64,000 nucleotides of DNA, taken from Bacillota bacterium. GTDB taxonomy: Bacteria > Bacillota > UBA5301 > JAMCQP01. The stretch spans positions 46,199 through 110,198 of the forward strand of contig JAMCQP010000038.1 in the NCBI GenBank assembly GCA_023381695.1, given 5' to 3'. Position 1 is the first letter of the stretch. Each line of letters opens with the position of its first letter. The position numbers and the translations under genes are program-made. Under the pieces are notes generated by a model that was given only the letters and a program-made list of their open reading frames with translations, made no database searches and was not told the origin of the DNA. This document shows positions 59,906 through 64,000 of the stretch, in pieces.

Positions 59906-60590
59906 AGAAGTCGTGCGACTTGCCCACCGTGATCTGGGGCAAGTTCGCCGGGTCAAAAAATGTTCGAACTGTGAATGCTTACTTGATGTGTTGGAGGCGG
60001 TACAAGGGGATCTAGCGCGATTCGAAAGCCCCGAGGCCCAAGCCGTCCGGGTTAGCATGCAGGGCTGGCTGGAGGAGGGAAATAAGGAACGGCACAAATG
60101 CCTGGGATGCGAAAACTGCCTCCCCATCGAGCCGTATAATCAGTTCAGCAGGTCGTTGCGCGACCTTGAGGGCGGAACCATAATCTCTGCCCGCGAAGAA
60201 CCGGAACCGACGACGTTATCCGGTTCTGAATCATCTCCGGCAGCAGCGCCGCCCCCTTGCGACTGCGGGGACACCTGAGGGGTCAAGCCGGCGCAGCCGG
60301 AGGCTGCGCGGAAATGGCCGGGGGCGGAGGGCGACTACCTGGTGGGAGATCCCTCTGCAAGCGTCGCCATCTGGGATCGAGATGCTCAAATGCTTGTTTG
60401 CGAGCACTACACGAAGGAAGGCGTCCTTGACGAGACAATTCGGGGGACGCGGGCCGAAGATGTAGCCTATACAGCCATAAAACACGGGTTGCTATCCCGT
60501 CTCGATCATGCCGCCTACCTTGGAAGAGAACTTGCGAGAGCGGAGACCGCTCTGAAGCTTGGGCAACCCTACACGCAGGATGCCGATTAA
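59892..60590 (+). pseudogene. Cys-rich/DUF4346 protein with in-frame TGA and probable internal deletion
   Basis: The segments 59892-60278 and 60279-60590 are in one frame, separated by a single TGA (60276-60278). First part (128 aa): MPDLEEVVRLAHRDLGQV then Cys motifs CSNCEC and CLGCENCLP, ending PPCDCGDT. Second part: WPGAEGDYLVGDPSASVA, then MLVCEHYTKEGVLDETIRG and LLSRLDHAAYLGRELARAE, LGQPYTQD, the DUF4346 signature. From memory, GDYLVG-P opens an MtrA-like (methyltransferase subunit A, corrinoid) domain in proteins that end in DUF4346; the domain core is absent, which suggests an in-frame deletion next to VAI. GGAGATCG precedes ATG 59892. Neighbours are arsenic and mercury genes. Confidence 0.6.
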
Positions 60591-60616
60591 AAGCCGATTA
60601 CTCCCCAGGTTCTTTT

Positions 60617-61426
60617 TCAAGTAAAGGAGCCATTTCTGATCGCTTTGACGGTGCTTTGCGGCAAGCCGTATCGCTGCATCCTGGCCGCCGTCCTCTCCGC
60701 GTCGTATGCCACCTTTCGAAACTCAACTTCGGGGCGAGCCGCATGAGCCGTATTGATCGGGGCTGTGCCGGCCGCTACCGAACCGCTCTGCAATACGGTA
60801 AATTTCACACCGGTGAATTCCACAACCGCGTAGTTCGCACGCGGGTCGCCGCCTCTCGGTTTTCCCACACTGCCGGGGTTGAGGTACAGGGTGTTGCCCG
60901 CTGCCGCATCGCCCATGGTGCGAACCAGGGGTAGATGCGTATGGCCGAGCAGGGCCAGGTCGTACCCGACGGTAGCCCGGTGAAGCTCCCGCCAGCCCTC
61001 GCCGTCTTCCGGCCATAGATAATCATCCACCGAAGCAGGTGTGGCGTGAACAACGAGAATTTTCAAGCCCTGGCGCTCAATGCTCAATGTCGGCGGCAAG
61101 GCCCGCAAAAAAGCCTTCGTCGCCTCTGTGCATCGCTCCCTGGTCCATTTCAAGCAGGCAAGTTCGACGGATCGGTCGCGGCCAGGTGCCGTCCGGTGGT
61201 CCTCCAGAGGAAAAGACTCCCCCACCGCCCGGTCGTGATTTCCCAGAACGCAGGGGATCTTCGCCGCTTTGATCCGGTCGACCGCCTCATTCGGGTCAGG
61301 GCCGTAGTCCACCAGATCGCCGCAACAGATGAAAGTTTGGACGCCAGCCGAAGAGGCGTCCTCCAGAACGGCTTCAAGCGCCCCCAGGTTGCCGTGAATG
61401 TCCGCAATGACCGCCATCTTCCCCAT
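60617..61426 (-). CDS. Metallophosphoesterase (Calcineurin-like)
   Basis: 269-residue cytoplasmic phosphoesterase. Metal ligands in MAVIADIHGNLGALEAVL, CCGDLVDYGPDPNEAV, CVLGNHDRAV, VVHATP and LLGHTHLPLV, all present; then NPGSVGKPRGGDPRANY. It resembles YfcE/MJ0936-like phosphodiesterases. ATG 61426 is chosen; the frame runs 9 codons further up and no strong ribosome site is seen (GGGGGCC). It is transcribed toward the DUF4346 gene. Substrate unknown. Confidence 0.9.
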   Translation of the reverse strand: MGKMAVIADIHGNLGALEAVLEDASSAGVQTFICCGDLVDYGPDPNEAVDRIKAAKIPCVLGNHDRAVGESFPLEDHRTAPGRDRSVELACLKWTRERCTEATKAFLRALPPTLSIERQGLKILVVHATPASVDDYLWPEDGEGWRELHRATVGYDLALLGHTHLPLVRTMGDAAAGNTLYLNPGSVGKPRGGDPRANYAVVEFTGVKFTVLQSGSVAAGTAPINTAHAARPEVEFRKVAYDAERTAARMQRYGLPQSTVKAIRNGSFT

Positions 61427-61680
61427 GCTTATCAGGCCCCCAACAGACAGCAAAAGACCCCTTCAAGTGTTATGATCCTGGTATATTATAACTCCCCGAT
61501 GATAGCTGCTCAATCCAAACATTTTATTTTCTCTTGGCAGGAAATCTGAAGAAATAAGAGAATGCCATACAGCAATCAGGCTGTCAATAAGGCTGTATAC
61601 CAATTATATGCGGCATTTTTTATGTCTTCTGCTTTTATAATCCTGCATTTCATGATTTCGACTTTCTTGGGGGCGCGTCG

Positions 61681-62884
61681 ATGTCTATGACCTGGACAAC
61701 TGAGCAAATCCTGGCGCTGGCGCCGGACGCCGGCTCCACCAAAGCTGGGAAAGACCTGGCGACCCCGCGCAAATGGCTGTCCCTCGGTCACAACGAGCAA
61801 GCCGCCTGGGGCGAATGCCAGGGCAGCGCCAAACTCCCTTATCAGACACAGATTGATTTGAGCGAGCCGGCCTTCCACTGTACTTGCCCCAGCCGCAAGT
61901 TCCCATGCAAACACGCTTTGGGGCTTTTTCTGTTGCTGGATAGCCAGCCGGATGCTTTCAGCCAGAAAACGCCGCCAGACTGGGTGACGGAATGGCTTAC
62001 GGCTCGCACCCAGCGTACGCAACAACCCGCTAAAAAAGAGAGAAAGAAGGAGAAACGCACCGGGCCGGTGGCTGATCCCGACGCACAAGCCCGGCGTGCC
62101 GCCGAACGCCAGGCCAAAGTCATCGCCGGATTGGAGGAATTGGAACTCTGGCTCCATGATCTGGTCCGGCGAGGGCTGGCAGGCTCGGCTGTTGGAGCGG
62201 CTGGGACGCCTTCACCTCCTGCTGGAAGGGTTCAAACACCTCGACATGCTGCCCCCGGAGACCCAGGTCGACCTCCGAACTCAGATCGGCTGGACGCAAG
62301 ACTAGGAGGAATTGCTGGCGGAGCCTGGCCTGCGGGACCGCTGGCTGGTATTGGGACAGCGCGTGGCAGAAGAAGATCGCCTGCGTGTCCAGCGCACCTG
62401 GCTGTTGGGGCGGGACAGCGGCCGGGCCGCCCTGCTCCTGCACTTCGCCCCCAACAATCAACCCCTTGACACCACCCTGGTGCCCGGCATTTGTCTGGAC
62501 GCCGAATTGGTCTTCTATCCGGGCGCTTACCCGCTGCGCGCCCTGATCAAAAACCGGCACGCTCCGCCCACCCCGCTCGATGCGGTGCCCGGTTACGACA
62601 ACATCTCCGATGCCACCGGGGCATACACCGGTGCATTGGCGCGCAACCCCTGGTTGGAACGGTTTCCGGTGGCATTACAAGCCGTGATCCCGACGCATTG
62701 CGATGGGAAATGGGCGATACGTGACTCGGCGGGGCGCTATCTGCCCCTTGCGCCGCGCTTTGAGAGAAGCTGGCAACTGTTGGCATTGAGCGGCGGGCGC
62801 CAGCTGGCGCTCTTCGGCGAATGGGATGGCGACCATTTCCTGCCCCTCAGCGTGTGGGCCGAAGGAAGTTTCCGTGTGATATGA
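61681..62884 (+). pseudogene. SWIM zinc-finger protein, frameshifted and with in-frame TAG
   Basis: N-terminal part (frame from 61681) has TEQILALAPDAGSTKAGK, LGHNEQAAWGECQGS and the SWIM motif FHCTCPSRKFPCKHALGL (about residues 60-77), typical of DNA- or protein-binding SWIM proteins found next to DUF5691 genes. Around 62165-62190 the similarity moves to another frame (RLGRLHLLLEGFKHLDMLPP), so one frameshift has occurred. That frame then meets TAG at 62303-62305, after which it continues unchanged (EELLAEPGLRDRWLVLGQRV to SFRVI at 62884). Two lesions indicate loss of function. Confidence 0.75.
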
Positions 62885-62906
62885 CTGGACGAGAACGGGG
62901 GAGACC

Positions 62907-63605
62907 ATGACTCAGCCTTCCGACCTCATAACCCAGCCTTCTTTATTGTGGCGGAAAGCGGTTACCGTAGCACTGCTCGGCAGTGAGCGGCAAGCTCTGC
63001 CCTTGCCGTCGCTGGACGGCCCTCTTGGTGGCCTGCTGGCCCGCTTAAATGGGGGTGACAATGGCGGCCGGGAAGGTACCTTGCTCGGAGCGTCAGCAAT
63101 TCTTTCTCTTTATCTACGCGCCGGGCGATCGCCGGAGATCGATAACCAACCGTTGCCAGAACCATGCAGCCCGGATGATCTGCCGCGTTGCAGCCCCCGT
63201 GCCGGGCAACACCTGGCGATGATCCTCAACAGCCAGCATCCCGAGGTGTTGCCCGAGTGGCTGGCGGTGGTAGCCCGGGCCGGTCAGCGCGCTCCCGAGG
63301 AAAACCTGCCTTTCTTATTGGAAAAAGGGCAGAAGCAACCCGGTCTGCGGGACGCCATCCTGCCCGTGCTGGGCAAGCGGGGTCACTGGCTGGCCGCGCA
63401 AAACTCCGAATGGGACTACGTGGCGGGCGGCGATAACCACGAGGCAATCTGGCAGACTGGCAGCCGGGCTGCGCGCCTGTCACTGCTACAAAAACTGCGC
63501 GCCAGCGACCCGGCCCGTGCCCGCGCACTGGCGGCTTCTACCTGGACCAAGGAATCCCCGGATGACCGCGCTGCCTTCCTCGCCGCCTTCCAGGCCCTCT
63601 CGGAC
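62907..63605 (+). pseudogene. DUF5691-type protein, 3' end replaced
   Basis: ATG 62907 follows GGGGGAGA, 22 nt after the SWIM gene. The sequence LLWRKAVTVALLGSERQALP, LILL-type leucine-rich helices (EVLPEWLAVVARAGQRAPEE, LPVLGKRGHWLAAQNSEWDY) matches the DUF5691 proteins that neighbour SWIM, MoxR ATPase and VWA genes in other bacteria. Similarity stops at about AAFLAAFQALS; the frame then reads antisense through the IscB sequence to 63920. The expected next motifs and the MoxR/VWA genes are missing, so the operon was broken here. Confidence 0.65.
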
Positions 63606-64000
63606 AGGCTTCCTCTTAAGCTTGATCCTCCCGGCGGTTACTCCCTCGTGACAATCCACGCAAAGGGTAATCAGGTTTTCCGTCTGGTTTGTCCCTCCCT
63701 CGGACCGTGGGAGGTGATGGTGGACCTCCATTCTCTTGTTGCGCTCCCCGCAGTGCTGGCAGGTATGCTTATCCCGGTAAAGCACCGCCTCGCGGAGATT
63801 GCAGTAATCTTTGGTGAAGCCTTGTTGGTACTGGACCCCCTCGATAGTCGGGCTTTTCAACTTTTGTGCATCGATCTGGGCATCTTCCAGCACGATCTTT
63901 TCAATCATACACCGGGTTGAAAAGTCCCTCACCACCCTGGCTACCGCTTCTTTTTTGGCCCGGATGCTGGGTGGAACTAACCCTTCCTGGCGTTTGCGAT
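63606..64000 (-). CDS. iscB: IscB-type OMEGA nuclease, HNH part; both ends incomplete
   Basis: Minus-strand frame open to the window end, so its N-terminus lies beyond. From the window edge: RKRQEGLVPPSIRAKKEAV, VRDFSTRCMIEKIVLEDAQIDAQKLKSPTIEGVQYQQG, then the HNH domain YRDKHTCQHCGERNKRMEVHHHLPRSEGG...LITLCVDCHEGVTAGRIKLK (Cys pairs and the HHH..N..H core all present). The bridge FDxQKLxNPxIxGxEYQQG and IKLKxKP phrases are characteristic of IscB, the RNA-guided ancestor of Cas9. After IKLKRKPV the frame enters the disrupted DUF5691 gene in antisense and ends at 63486, so the last RuvC piece and PAM-interacting region are missing. Confidence 0.75.

Noticed and set aside
63606..64000. Group II intron maturase HNH domain
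   Set aside because: No reverse-transcriptase or maturase X-domain sequence; the YQQG and IKLK context fits IscB better.
1..64000. CRISPR arrays, rRNA and tRNA genes
   Set aside because: No array with regular spacers and no cloverleaf or rRNA-like sequence was found by reading; short repeats at 10024 and 16745 lack spacers.

Overview
The window looks like a chromosomal segment from a GC-rich, anaerobic, Firmicutes-type bacterium that probably has an outer membrane. Points to Firmicutes: strong AGGAGG-type ribosome sites, GTG/TTG starts, a GlcT/LicT-type antiterminator with RNA antiterminator leaders, HPr with both His15 and Ser46, and the order cheR-acpS-nnrDE-alr-fur. Points to an outer membrane: two adjacent exported beta-rich proteins ending in a C-terminal Phe, a secretin, and a sugar-binding protein without a lipobox Cys. 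No 16S or other phylogenetic marker is present, so the lineage is not fixed.

Layout. 1-6190 is a beta-oxidation-type cluster: two acyl-CoA dehydrogenases, a thiolase, a thiolase-like/Zn-ribbon OB-fold pair and a metallo-beta-lactamase-fold hydrolase. 6330-9840 (minus) encodes a secreted cell-wall amidase and two putative outer-membrane barrels. 10190-20610 is an amino-sugar utilisation unit: a large secreted GH84-type N-acetylglucosaminidase, a GlcT-like antiterminator, separate PTS IIC, IIB and IIA proteins of the GlcNAc/glucose type, a TIM-barrel protein of unknown role, and dedicated HPr and Enzyme I. Two near-identical antiterminator/terminator leaders lie before the GH84 gene and before the PTS genes. 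20660-28900 holds a nucleotidyltransferase, a JAMM-domain protein, Tex, a second amidase, an isoaspartyl methyltransferase-like protein, and PspC and LiaF-like membrane proteins.

28970-35370 is accessory and decaying. A c-di-GMP-I riboswitch with its terminator precedes a secretin gene cut by an in-frame TAG. The next gene is cut by an in-frame TGA. Then come Rhs debris on both strands, a double-psi-barrel fragment, an AT-rich exported beta-propeller gene, an IS256-type transposase remnant, and an Rhs tip with a putative C-terminal toxin followed 2 nt later by a probable immunity gene. 35420-45620 returns to ordinary genes: a DOMON-like exported protein, threonine aldolase, a DUF362 ferredoxin protein, a sugar ABC transporter, an OPT-type transporter and a NamZ-type exo-muramidase. 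45750-50640 encodes a split glutamate synthase with a dihydrolipoamide-dehydrogenase-type flavoprotein inserted. 50920-56740 holds fur, alr, nnrDE, acpS, cheR and a saccharopine-dehydrogenase-like gene.

The most notable locus is 56875-60590. It carries hgcA and hgcB (mercury methylation), an ArsR-family regulator, a divergent fused ArsN2-ArsN1-type acetyltransferase, an ArsR remnant, and a damaged Cys-rich/DUF4346 gene that may have lost an MtrA-like corrinoid domain. The last 2.3 kb contains a degenerate SWIM zinc-finger gene, a DUF5691-type gene cut short, and the HNH part of an IscB (OMEGA) nuclease running off the window on the minus strand. Several genes here carry single in-frame stops; whether this is decay, sequencing error or recoding cannot be settled from the sequence alone.
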